The translations under genes were made by a program, and so were the position numbers. Below are positions 11,189 to 21,141 of a DNA stretch of 64,000 nt, one piece after another; position 1 is the stretch's first letter; each line of letters starts with the position of its first letter. The notes below the pieces were generated by a model. That model searched no databases. It was not told where the DNA came from and saw only the letters and a list, made by a program, of their open reading frames with translations. Source of the stretch: Deinandra increscens subsp. villosa (taxonomy: Eukaryota; Streptophyta; Magnoliopsida; Asterales; Asteraceae); NCBI GenBank assembly GCA_039602395.1, contig JBCNJP010000008.1, forward strand, positions 19,297,867 through 19,361,866, read 5' to 3'.

Positions 11189-11573
11189 TTATCGAAGTCC
11201 CATGGCACAAGTGTGACGCTCATGCTTTGGCCGTTCTAGGAGCTTCGTGAGTGGATCCGCAATGTTTTGATCGGTGTGAACTTTGCGAATACATATCTTT
11301 CCCTTTTTAACTTCATCCCTTATGTAGTTAAATTTCCGCTCAATGTGCCTTGTCTTTTGATGATCACGGGGCTCCTTGATTTGAGCAATCGCACCCATGT
11401 TATCACAAAGAATCTCTAGGGGTTCTTGAATGGTAGGAACAACCCCTAGTTCGGCAATAAATTTCTTCAACCAAGCGGCTTCTTGCGCGGCCAAAGAAGC
11501 AGCGATGTATTCTGATTCCGTAGTGGACAATGCAACCACCTCTTGCTTTGAACTCTTCCAAGAGACGGCTCCT
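11189..11573 (-). pseudogene. G RNaseH domain, 5'-truncated by insertion of B
   Basis: The minus-strand product contains GAVSWKSSKQ, VALSTTESEYIAASLAAQEA, an EILCDNMGAIA motif and HQKTRHIERKFNYIRD, ending QNIADPLTKLL. These are the C-terminal copia RNaseH blocks, including the acidic residues of TESEY and CDN. The reading frame is intact until it meets B's LTR at 11574. The domain therefore starts abruptly, and RT is missing on this side. Confidence 0.93.
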
Positions 11574-11946
11574 TGTAGGTCCAGAAATCAACCAACCACG
11601 GTATTGATATCACAAACGAGTGCGGAATCCTCGTTAGTGATTGATTCGAGAAGAAAGAAGATGAAATAGACTTGATAAACAAAGAAGATCAAATCTTGAA
11701 TAAAACACACAACTTTCTTGAGCTTTTATAACAGATCGTAAACACAAAGAGATGCAGAAATTGTAAATGGAAAAGCTAGTGAATCATAATCACTAAGGGT
11801 TACATACTACCCCTTTACAAAACCTAATTCAATCATAAACATGAAACCGGCCCACATGGCCCAATCATAAACTATTCTAAGCCCTAAGCCCAATAATAAA
11901 CAAGCCCATAACTAATGTTCATGCCTCTTAATAATATAGCCCAACA
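11574..11946 (-). repeat. B 3' LTR (373 bp)
   Basis: It is bounded by TGTTGGGC next to the PPT and CCTACA at the G junction. It contains GGATTCCGCACTCGTTTG near its 3' end, aligned with the equivalent block in the LTRs of A and F. A TTATAAAAG TATA-like box (minus strand, near 11726-11734) precedes it. A single GATCGTAAAC word (11737-11746) matches the words of B's internal upstream region. Confidence 0.75.
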
Positions 11947-11959
11947 ATCTTCCCCTAGG
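11947..11959 (-). promoter_or_regulatory. B polypurine tract
   Basis: The minus-strand CCTAGGGGAAGAT runs directly into the LTR start TGTTGGGC. The purine run and position fit a PPT. Confidence 0.78.
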
Positions 11960-11977
11960 CATGAACCATTAGTTCGT

Positions 11978-14538
11978 CTATGGTAGCAGCAAATCAAATC
12001 TGAACGTATTCTGCACATTGCTTGACCACCATTCGTTTGCTACAATCCGGTTTGCTGTTCCATGGAAGATCCCCACCCGTATAGCATTCTCAAGGTCATT
12101 CTCATCACCGAGAATTGGTTGGGAGGCGAGGAGCTTGATATCTTTTTCTCCAAACCTAAGCAGGTCAACCGGATCATAGAATCGGAACTGCCTCATCTTC
12201 TTGCAGAGGACCACCACCTCATGTGTTGCTGGATCATAAAACCAGCAGTCAAAATTCTTGACCAAGGTACCGTCTTCAATTTCATCCAACATGTTTATCA
12301 CTCTTGTGCGTTTGGTAGGTGGTCGCCTTGCTTCTCCTATTGGATCACCAGTCACTGGGTCAGTTCCAGTTTCAACCCATCTCACTTGCCTCAGATCGAA
12401 GTTCACAAAATTTTCGGCCAAGTGACTCAACAGGTTGTTCCGAATTAGATCTCCTTCAGTGCTACTCAATCTGTTTATATATGGAGCTCTCAATAAGCTT
12501 CTGATCTCAGGCTCAGTCCAGGAGTGAAATTGAGCTCGTGTTCGGTAATATTCCACTGGACTGTAGCCATCACGGATAACAGCAAACAGCTTCTTTTCAG
12601 AGTCATAGTGCCAGCACAGAATAGCTTCACGACTCCCCTTTTTGTCGATTGAGCTTTCACCAACATCAATGGCGTATTGAGTGGGGACTGGTCCTTGGAA
12701 AAATTCCTTGAACCAGTTGTCGTGACCTTCTGGCGCTTTTGAGATGACCCTTCCACTTCGTGCATAGTCCGACATCTCAATGGTGTCATCTCCATCATCT
12801 TCATTCACATTCTCTATACGATGCGTAGCCTGAGATGAGCTTTGAGCAGGGTCACCCGAAGCACTTGACACTGCATCTCCTTTCAATTCATTATATTTCT
12901 TTTTTAAGTCCATCAATGCCTCATACAAGTACTTAAACCTATTCTTGTCAGCCACTTCCTTGTCCTTTAACTTTCTATTTTCTGCCTGGAGTGTTTTTAT
13001 CTCAGTTTCCCTAATTCTGTTCTGAGACATCAGAAAGTTTATGTGAGGGTCTGCACTTATCCTCATCTCAATTGGTAGCTCAGCATCTTGAAGTGGGCGG
13101 AAACTTGGAATAACTGTTGGCGGCAGACTTGTTCCACTAGAGACACTTATTCTGACAGGGCTGGGTACTACAACAGAGTTATCAACCTCCAGAGATTTCC
13201 TTTCTTCATGAACAGGGCTACGTTCACTCAGAATAGGACTTTCAGTCTGAACTTGGGCAGGTTGATCTTCAACATTCTGATCAGTTGTTTCTTCTTGAAT
13301 AATTGGATCTTGAGAACTGGACCCTGCTGGATGTACCATCAACAGACTTGAGCTAGTCTTTGTGAACTTGAACCGGATACTCCTTGGATCTGTCTTCTTC
13401 CTGGGAGATGGTTCACGGAAGGGGACAGGCTCTTCAAGCATCTCATTCACATTGAACTGAGTATCCAACTCTTGAGGATGGAGTCACCACTAGAAGATGA
13501 GTTCAGGACATCTCTTGATCTTTTAAGATTGATTGGTTCCAAGTCTCCATAGATATCATCATCCATATTCCCTTGATCAGCAACGATGTCGTCCATCACA
13601 TTTTCTTCATCTGAAGGTATACCTTCTGTTTGATCCAGAACATTTACTGCAACTGGTGCTGTCACATCGTGATCTTCAGCAACAGTCACATTCACATTCT
13701 GCACATCTGGTTGAGGTTCAACCTCTGGATCTGATTCTATCACCTGCTCTCTAGCAACTTTAGGAAAGGCACCTCTTTTGGTCCATTCAATTCTTCCCTG
13801 AAAGCTGTTCTTTCCTTTTCGATCTTGTGTCTGCAGCCCAAACACCCCACTATCCATGAATTTGATGTCCAGTTTCTCTATTCCTTCATCAATCATCGGG
13901 TACTTCTTCATCACCACCATTTGAACGAACCTTGGAGTCATAAGAAACTGATCTCTCGCACTTAAGACCGCATTCCCAACCCAATCTATCAGCATCATTT
14001 TGGAGAAGTTAAAGTTCCAGTCTAAGGCAAGTGCGACAAAGGCTGTTCCATGCAGTTTGTTAAGTTGATCGAAGCTAGTTCTCTTTCCCAGAAAGGATTT
14101 CTGCATATAGTGAGCCAGGCACCTCCAGTAGTGCGGCAACAACTTCTTGAATATAGGAGGGAACTTTCCTTCATAACCCATCAGTTGAGCACCTTCCAAC
14201 ACACGAGCCTGTGGGTACTCTATTGGGTGTTCAGCACTGTCAAATATGTTCAATCCCTGGCGGATGTCTTCTTCGAGAATCTCTATTTGACGATTCTGAA
14301 CAGTTGTTGTGATCCTCGTCTTGTCAGCATTCGCCCTCGCAGTTCCCCAGAATTCTCTTACAAGCTGCTCATCGATAAGCACACTTGTCCGCAAGGCATG
14401 ATTAATTTTGCATACATTCAGCCCAGCCACCAAAGAGTAGAAGAGTTGCATGTGCCTCTCTGGTGGATCATCAAGATATGCAGGTATACAGTGATCCCTT
14501 TCAAAATGAATTTCCTCATCAAGCATGTTTTCTGCCAT
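11978..14538 (-). pseudogene. B 3' ORF (homologue of A's 3' ORF), frameshifted
   Basis: Two overlapping frames (14538-13447 and 13468-11978) together match A's 3' ORF. The N-terminal domain has REFWGTAR, HYWRCLAHYMQKSF, FNFSKMMLIDWV and FLMTPRFVQMVV (residues about 65-220). An acidic linker contains INLKRSRD. A frameshift falls near 13450-13468. The second frame has a coiled coil (RIRETEIKTLQAENRKLKDK, near 12960-13030) and a C-terminal domain with ILCWHYDSEKKLFAV, CWFYDPATHEVVV and a PPTKRTRV basic patch. I chose ATG 14538, which directly follows TTTCAG, a good splice acceptor. Its function is unknown. No transmembrane segment or signal peptide is visible, which argues against an envelope role. 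Confidence 0.82.
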
Positions 14539-15292
14539 CTGAAACAACGAAACAAATGTATTAGATTTAAATACAAAATGAAATTATGTTTTCCAACAGT
14601 ATCTTGAAGTTCAACTGACTAACACATTTAATTTATGAGTTCTGAAAGTTTCAATTTAAACGTTCAAGAACAATATTTGATTTTGTAACACTATTTGACA
14701 AACACATTTAATTTTAGCCTTTTTTTTTAAATTATGAGATTTAAATAAAAATTAAGTGCCAAATAAAGTGTTTATGATTAAAACACCAGTATACGATTCA
14801 AGTATTGGGTTTACGATGCACAGTTCGAGTTTACGATCCGAAAGTGAGTTCACGATCGGGTCAAACTAAAACCAGTCGGTAACGAATAAGCCCAATCGTA
14901 ATCACTCAAGGGAACCCTAAGCCCGATAGTAATCTCTAAGAATCGTAATCAGGGATAGTAAACTGCATCGCTGATCGTAAACACCAAGAGTCGTCTCCTC
15001 CAACGCGACGGTCGTAAACGCAGAAACCGCCATTATCGAACCTGCACAAACTTCGTAAACACATTAGAACACCTCAAATATGTAAACAAAACATCAAGCA
15101 CTACCTTTTATGAGTTGTAAACACAAAATCGACTTCTAATCATGAGTATAACACACAGAATCACAAGAAACCCTAGAGTGGTCTTGAACTCACAAAAATC
15201 ATGAATTACACCGACGAAAACACTCGATCTGAAAGGGGTTTTGATGGCTTTGCAGACGGAAATCGATTAGGAGGGTGTTGGAGTGCTTGTTG
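14539..15292 (-). promoter_or_regulatory. B upstream region of 3' ORF, with TTTACGATC-like words
   Basis: Non-coding and AT-rich. From about 14780 to 15060 it holds about a dozen words such as TTTACGATC, GATCGTAAAC, AATCGTAATC and GATAGTAAAC in both orientations. A plausible splice donor on the minus strand (AAAAGGTAGTG, near 15100-15112) and the acceptor TTTCAG just before the ATG suggest a 5'-UTR intron. The layout parallels A's internal promoter region. Sequence stops at the gap. Confidence 0.55.
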
Positions 15293-15792
15293 NNNNNNNN
15301 NNNNNNNNNNNNNNNNNNNNNNNNNNNNNNNNNNNNNNNNNNNNNNNNNNNNNNNNNNNNNNNNNNNNNNNNNNNNNNNNNNNNNNNNNNNNNNNNNNNN
15401 NNNNNNNNNNNNNNNNNNNNNNNNNNNNNNNNNNNNNNNNNNNNNNNNNNNNNNNNNNNNNNNNNNNNNNNNNNNNNNNNNNNNNNNNNNNNNNNNNNNN
15501 NNNNNNNNNNNNNNNNNNNNNNNNNNNNNNNNNNNNNNNNNNNNNNNNNNNNNNNNNNNNNNNNNNNNNNNNNNNNNNNNNNNNNNNNNNNNNNNNNNNN
15601 NNNNNNNNNNNNNNNNNNNNNNNNNNNNNNNNNNNNNNNNNNNNNNNNNNNNNNNNNNNNNNNNNNNNNNNNNNNNNNNNNNNNNNNNNNNNNNNNNNNN
15701 NNNNNNNNNNNNNNNNNNNNNNNNNNNNNNNNNNNNNNNNNNNNNNNNNNNNNNNNNNNNNNNNNNNNNNNNNNNNNNNNNNNNNNNNNNNN
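15293..15792. other. Assembly gap (500 N)
   Basis: Exactly 500 undetermined bases, the usual placeholder size. On one side is B's upstream region, on the other G's protease. The missing sequence must contain B's other end and G's integrase/RT if they exist. Open frames that run through the N's are meaningless. Confidence 0.99.
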
Positions 15793-16895
15793 TTCAAAAG
15801 ATAGTCTCCTTGGGCCTCAACATGAACTTTAGCTCCGTTGCCCATGAAGAGACTAATGTCTCCCGTTTTCACTTGCCTATTTATTTTGAACCCCTACAAC
15901 AAATTACAAATATGAGTTCCACATCCGGTATCCAATACCCATGTGTTTGAAGAAATAGCATTAAGCTCAATATTAATCATGAAGATCGTACCAGAGGTTT
16001 GACCGGCATCCCTCTTTGCCTTCAACTCCTTGAGATAGGCGGGATAATTCCTCTTCCAATGTCCTACCTCACCACACTTAAAGCATGGATCATTCGTAGC
16101 AACCTTTTGCTTCTTTTCCTTTGGTTTTGGGGTTTCTTTCTTTCCCTTTCCCTTCCCTTTGACGTGCCCCTTCCCTTTGGCAACATTTGCCTTGGGGCTA
16201 GAGCGAGTCTTGTTGCCACCTTCATTGATCGTTAGAACGGGCAAAACCGTTTTGCCCTTCCCTTGCTCGGCCGTTTTGTGCATTCCATAAAGCTCGGGGA
16301 TGGTCTTGTCCCAACCATTCATGTTGTAGTTTAATACAAAAGTCTCAAACTTCTTTGACAAAGAGTTGAGGATCAAATCCGTAGCCAACTCTTGTGAAAC
16401 GGGACAATTAAGCCTCTCGAGACGATCAATGTGGCTCTTCATCTTAAGCACATAGGATGAAACCGATTGGGACTCATCCATACGACATTCATGGAGTGCT
16501 CAAACAGTTTCGAAGCGCTCAACCCTTGCCTTTTGTTGGAACATTTCCTTCAACTGGGTTATCATGTCATATGCCCCGTGATTCTCAAAGTCCTTTTCAA
16601 GTTCGGGGATCATGCTCGCTGGCATGAGGCAAGAAACATGCACGGAGTCCTCGTGGTATTTCACCCAATCGGCGTAGGCCTCAACATCTTCCTCATCGGG
16701 TTCATCGGGAATTGGATCGTCCAACACATAAGACTTATTTTCTTGCTTGAGAACAATTCTCAAGTTGCGGTACCAATCCACAAAGTTGTCTTGGTTCAGA
16801 CGATTTTTGTCTAGTATGGATCTTAGCGTTAAGATCCATAAAATTTAACAAAGGTTATGGACGGGTGGGGGGTTGGCGTCATTGTTATTGGCCAT
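15793..16895 (-). pseudogene. G gag and start of protease, with stops
   Basis: The start is ATG 16895 (MANNNDANPPP). Gag includes DWYRNLRIVLKQE, a helix-rich core with SYVLKMKSHIDRLERL and LILNSLSKKFETFVLNYNM, a lysine/glycine-rich stretch and the CCHC knuckle CFKCGEVGHWKRNYP. The last cysteine of the knuckle is replaced by tyrosine, so zinc binding is probably weakened. Protease follows, with WVLDTGCGTHICN at about 15905-15950, cut off by the gap. Stops are TAA near 16847, TGA 16500-16502 (CGA to TGA type) and one near 15894. G's own gag is therefore inactive. Confidence 0.88.
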
Positions 16896-18503
16896 CTACA
16901 AAATTTAACAAAGTTCAGTTTTAGTATTTTCGATATCAATATTAATTTTAAATTTATTAATGCCCTTTTATGTCTCATAGACGATTAATAATTTAAAATC
17001 TAGAATCCAACGTTGCATTTACATAATCTGTTAGGTGACCTTTATCCCGACTATTAAATCAACAAAGTAGTCAACGTTTGACAATTGCAACCTCTTTGAA
17101 ACTTCTAGAAGTATGGGATCGGTTAAACATCATATGTTTAGTTGGCATGTTTAATCCCATCAACGTCTTTGGTCCGCCGTGCTTCGGTGACCCTAATCAC
17201 ATGGTTTGCAAATCAAGTTCATCCTACTTACACGCACATGTGAGTTTATTCATACAAGTGGTTAGGTGACCTTTATCCCACAAATATGGTAAACTCACCT
17301 CAACTACACAAGTTCCCTCAATGTGGTTAGGTGACCTTTATCCCATAAAGAGTTCACAAGTATATTGAGTTCCGTATAAAAGGATGACGTTAATACTTGT
17401 TTTAAAAGGGAATTTTAGTTTTCAAAATTCTAGTTTAGAAAACTCTATGTACCATGCAATTCGCATGCATTCAAATGCGTGGTACCCTAGTGTTGTGAAA
17501 TCCATATTTCATGGTTGTTTTAATAAAATCCATTTTTATTATTGAATCACTAACCTTTAATAAAACCCATTTGATTTGCTCCTTGTTAATGACAATTTTA
17601 GAACCGATTTTAGCTTGTTTAATGTTTCTTAGTTTGTTTAAGCATGTATATCCACATATCATCCAAAGAACAAAATAAACAAGCATGATAAAGTAGGTGC
17701 ATAGCCTTAGCCAACTATTGACAACACTTGTTGGCGGAAACAAGTGTGTCAAGGTCTCTCCTAGGGGACATAATGACACATGTGATGTGTCGGTGAACTC
17801 CCACTTGATCCCGCATCCGAATGCTTCAAGTGTGTTGTATCCTTGTTTGTATTCCTCTCTTGCCTTCGGTCCTCCATGGTTATTGGGTCTTCAATATGTG
17901 GGTTTCGGTTAGTGGGCTCGAATCCTAAATTGGCCCACGAGAGCCTTTGGGCCGTAACCTTGGCCCAACCGAAAAATCCACCTTTATACGTTTTACATTT
18001 TACAAGAGTAAACCCTATTAAATTTTTCTAGTAAAATAAAATGCTCCTAATCTATTTAATTTACATACCGAATGAAAAATAAATAAATTACATAACCATG
18101 AAAACCCTATTTAACTATTACAACCCTTTGAAATAATTAAATACATAACACAAACACAATCATTCGCCACAAACAAACACAAGGTCATTGCTAGGTCTTA
18201 TGCACCAAAATATACATCCAAGTATGTATATCTTCAAGAAATTAAAATGGCTCCCTTTTAACCCACTTCCATTTTCGATCCAACACAAAACCAAAATTGT
18301 GGGTTTGTTGTCCAAACAACAACTCATCCAAATGACTTAAAATACACTAATCTTTCAAGATAACCACATGCATGTAAATGAAGCATCTTGAAAGGCAAAG
18401 GGATAACCATATACAAATTTTCGGATTTGTGGTATGAGGAACCGAAACCCGAAAGTTTGTGGAGTTAACCAACTAACTATTTGAAGCATACATCCATATA
18501 AGC
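16896..18503 (-). other. G 5' leader with repeated GTGACCTTTATCC words
   Basis: Long untranslated leader between PBS and gag. Three plus-strand copies of GTTAGGTGACCTTTATCCC occur near 17030, 17262 and 17325, each followed by different sequence. A further partial copy (GGTGACCCTAATC) lies near 17188. No conserved protein is seen. The repeats contain the palindrome GGTGACC/GGTCACC-like core and could be packaging or regulatory elements. Confidence 0.5.
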
Positions 18504-18517
18504 GGCTCTAGATACCA
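18504..18517 (-). promoter_or_regulatory. G primer-binding site (variant iMet)
   Basis: The minus-strand TGGTATCTAGAGCC lies one base inside the LTR. It differs from the standard TGGTATCAGAGC by an inserted T, a variant also seen in some plant copia families. Confidence 0.82.
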
Positions 18518-18518
18518 T

Positions 18519-19447
18519 TGAAGGGTTTCAAACGGGTTTATCAAAGTCATATTAACCATTTTAATATGTAAAACGCAGCGGAATAAATTTACTTTCATGA
18601 AGTTATGTTATGTTAAAACCGATTTTAACATGCAAAGAGAAACCCGAACAAAAGAGGATCCAAATATAGAGTGTATGCTATCAAAATATAACACAACCAT
18701 AGTGGGTTTTAGATATACCTTTCTTGAAGCAAGAAAAACAAAAGGGAGACGAGGATCTTGAATGACAAGCTCCGAAGACACGAAGCCTCAAGCTTGTATA
18801 CCCACGAGCTTCCAACAAACACTTTTGTTGCTAGGATTTGTTTTGAAGATTCTTCTTTTCCTCTTGGGCCGTTCCAAGAAATGAAGAACACTAGAAATCA
18901 CTTGTAAAATTCGGTTCTAGCAAGTAGAACACATAGAGAGAGTGTATGTAGGGTGTAGTGTCTCAAGATTAATCAAGTGGGTGTTTTAACGATGCATGGG
19001 CCGAATTTTGCCTTCGGAGGAGGAGAGAGAAACACCTTTTTGTGTCTTGCAAGTCTCTTACATGCAAAAAATGATTACTCTCTTTTCCCAAAACTTTCCC
19101 ACCTTTATTATGTTTTAAAAGACATAATAAAATGTCTTTTAGTTTATATATGAAGTACCATTACTTCAAATATAAAATACCCACTTAGTTATTTAATCCA
19201 TTTAAATAACTCCATAACTTGTACTCTCTAAAAATAAATCATCCATGTGACTTATTACTTTTAAGTGCCATAATTTAGAAACCATTTTCTAAATATATAT
19301 TCAAGAGGTAATATTTATTTATATTATCATATCATAAATAAATATCACAAATGTTTGTCTAGCTCGTTATTGGGTATGACCCGACTTGGATCATAACGTA
19401 CTAGCCACATCAATCTAATATGTGTCTTGGGCAGACCGAGTCCAACA
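18519..19447 (-). repeat. G 5' LTR (929 bp)
   Basis: Full-length partner of 9458-10386, ending CCAACA on the plus strand. About 24 mismatches and no indels were counted by eye between the copies. It is adjacent to the PBS, so it is the 5' LTR. Confidence 0.95.
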
Positions 19448-19452
19448 CTTGC
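19448..19452. other. Target-site duplication of G, right copy (CTTGC)
   Basis: Directly follows the LTR terminus CCAACA and matches 9453-9457. Sequence of A resumes here. Confidence 0.95.
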
Positions 19453-19729
19453 TCCCTGATACGTTAGTGTCTTTCTTTCTAGATTGCTTTCACTTGTGTG
19501 TTATCTGTGTGTATATCCTAATTCTTGCCTCCCTCTCACAAAAATCACCAAAAAGATTTTTCACTTCTTGCTTGTTTTGCAGTTTATCTTATCCCTGATG
19601 TCTTGCTTATCTTATCTTACGATTATTGCTTTAGATTGCTAAATTGACTCACTTGAGTCTGTTCCTGTGTTGTTTGACTTGTTTTGGCTGAGAAAAATAT
19701 TTCAGTATGTTTGCGTCTCGAGTCAAAAT
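19453..19729 (+). other. A post-pol segment between G and T
   Basis: This is about 280 bp of T-rich non-coding A sequence with no ORF. It is stranded between the right target duplication of G and the left one of T (AAAAT, 19725-19729). Confidence 0.7.
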
Positions 19730-20060
19730 TGAAAGTGCGTGAGCGTATAGATCTTCTACTTAGTCGATATGAAATCAATGTAAACAAGTAAAACGCAGAA
19801 AGTAAATACAAAAGACTTGTATTAACCACTGAGAGAACCACAGAGTACACTTAGAGAATATGACATAGAAGCTCTAAATCTGTTCTATACAAGATGAACT
19901 ATTTATACATGCTGAAATACGACTGGCTGAACCTCAGGTTCGGCCACACATTCGGCCAAGTCCGAACTCCAGATTCGCTGGGAGTTCGGACCTCAGCAAA
20001 CTTGTAAGTCTTCGTCTTGTATTCAATACTTCACATGACGATCAGGACTATGTATCAACA
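19730..20060 (-). repeat. T 3' LTR (331 bp)
   Basis: On the minus strand it begins TGTTGATAC after the PPT and ends GCACTTTCA. It has a TATAAATAG box (plus positions about 19909-19917). The U3 contains GGTTCGGCC, TCCGAACTCC and GAGTTCGGAC words that recur in the leader. It has 12 bp more (an extra CACACATTCGGC-like unit) than the other LTR. Confidence 0.93.
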
Positions 20061-20388
20061 AACTCCCCCTCGGCATGTGCAGTATCATCTCCTCTTATCA
20101 AAACTTGTATCTTGTATCTTCAATTAAACTCTTCCTCGATCTTGACGAGAAGTTCAATCTTGAATACTTGATATTGCATCGTGTGTTATCTCTTTATCAC
20201 CAATCTTCAGAAGACTTGAAGTTGTGATGTTCTCTTCCGCATAGAAACCTGCCAACATAAATAATCTTGGCGCAAAACGCTCTTCGAGACTCCAAGATAT
20301 TTTGATTTTGAAATGGATTTCGTATTCCGTGTTGATCAATCGAAAACAAATCAGAAACAAAATCTTTTTGGCTTTTAGAAACTTTATA
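20061..20388 (-). promoter_or_regulatory. T polypurine tract and 3' UTR
   Basis: The minus-strand GCCGAGGGGGAGTT (20061-20074) adjoins the LTR start. The remaining about 310 bp of 3' UTR is alignable with 49490-49784, the same region of element D, including TTGATCAACAC, ATCTTGGAGTCTC and CACAACTTCAAGTCTTCT blocks. Conservation without coding potential hints at a functional RNA signal. Confidence 0.75.
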
Positions 20389-21141
20389 TCAAAACACACC
20401 TAAAATCTTTTTGATATTTTCTGACATACCAAAAAACTTTTCATGTTCCAGCAATACAGATTTTGAAACAAATTTTGGAGCTTCACCCAACGGCTTTTCT
20501 TTCTTCGTTGACTTAGACTTGTTCTTCTTGGATGGAGTAGCAAACTTGGAATAATCATGCAATTCATCTTTTGGATCAATCGGAGCAGAAGTAACTTCAA
20601 CCAAATCCACTGGTTGAGGAACCAAATGAACATCATCCTTCTTAGAACTTTCTGAACACTGATCCTGCTTATATAAGAAGTTAAGCAATGTCGGTGACAA
20701 ATTGCAATTCTTCACTTGCCTTTTCAACTCCAAAATCTCCAATTTCAAGTCATTTATCTTTAGTTGACCTTCAAACACCTCTTGTTGTGACTTGATGAAC
20801 TTTGCATTGAGATCATCATATTCATAAGTCTGTAACTTTCTGATCTCACATTCAGCAAACAATTCTTCAAGAACACTTTCTCTCTTTTTCTTGTAAATCT
20901 CAACATCTTTAATCAATACCTCATTCTTGTCACGATAGAGAATATTCTCATCTTGAAGCATAGAGATCTTGTTTTGAAGTTTTTCAACAGTAATGGCAGT
21001 TGTAGCAATAAGAGCAGTAGCTTCTTCATACTTTTGCTGAACTGGATAACTCTTCTCAAACAGATTTTCAAAATCTTGAGCAGCGTCTAAAGCCTCAGCT
21101 TTTGCCTTTTCACACACTTCGGCCAACTTTGTTTTCTCTTT
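20389..21141 (-). CDS. T gag C-terminal coiled-coil extension
   Basis: This stretch of about 250 codons lies in the same frame as gag, separated only by TAG 21142-21144. It is almost entirely heptad-like (EKAKAEALDAAQDFENLFEK; KLQNKISMLQDENILYRDKN; INDLKLEILELKRQV) and then lysine-rich. It probably extends the Gag multimerisation surface. It could be reached by stop-codon readthrough, or the stop may be a recent mutation in this copy. There is no convincing independent ATG, only a TTG at 21126, so translation with gag is the likelier arrangement. Confidence 0.7.
   Translation of the reverse strand, partial: KEKTKLAEVCEKAKAEALDAAQDFENLFEKSYPVQQKYEEATALIATTAITVEKLQNKISMLQDENILYRDKNEVLIKDVEIYKKKRESVLEELFAECEIRKLQTYEYDDLNAKFIKSQQEVFEGQLKINDLKLEILELKRQVKNCNLSPTLLNFLYKQDQCSESSKKDDVHLVPQPVDLVEVTSAPIDPKDELHDYSKFATPSKKNKSKSTKKEKPLGEAPKFVSKSVLLEHEKFFGMSENIKKILGVF

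Larger units (their letters stand above)
11574..15292 (-). mobile_element. Element B: copia element inserted into G, 3' part
   Basis: A 373-bp LTR (11574-11946) with adjacent PPT is followed on the minus strand by a broken 3' ORF (11978-14538) and its upstream region, up to the N gap. The LTR end is alignable with the U5 ends of F and A, and the 3' ORF is homologous to A's. The 5' LTR and any gag-pol would lie in the gap, whose true length is unknown. I therefore cannot say whether B ever carried gag-pol. The candidate target duplication on this side is CTCCT (11569-11573). Confidence 0.8.
9458..19447 (-). mobile_element. Element G: Ty1/copia retrotransposon with both LTRs, interrupted by B
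   Basis: This unit of about 10 kb has two 929-bp LTRs, a PBS near 18504-18517, gag and protease (15793-16895), RNaseH (11189-11573) and a PPT next to the 9458-10386 LTR, all on the minus strand. Integrase and RT are absent from visible sequence. They must lie in the N gap or have been lost when B inserted. By eye the LTRs differ at about two dozen positions with no length change (about 2.6 percent), so the insertion is fairly recent. The long RNaseH-to-PPT interval suggests a Tork/Angela-type lineage; that is an inference. Confidence 0.92.

Noticed and set aside
15201..15950. Long open frames spanning the N run on both strands
   Set aside because: They exist only because N codons are not stops. 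The real sequence on either side belongs to B's leader and G's protease.
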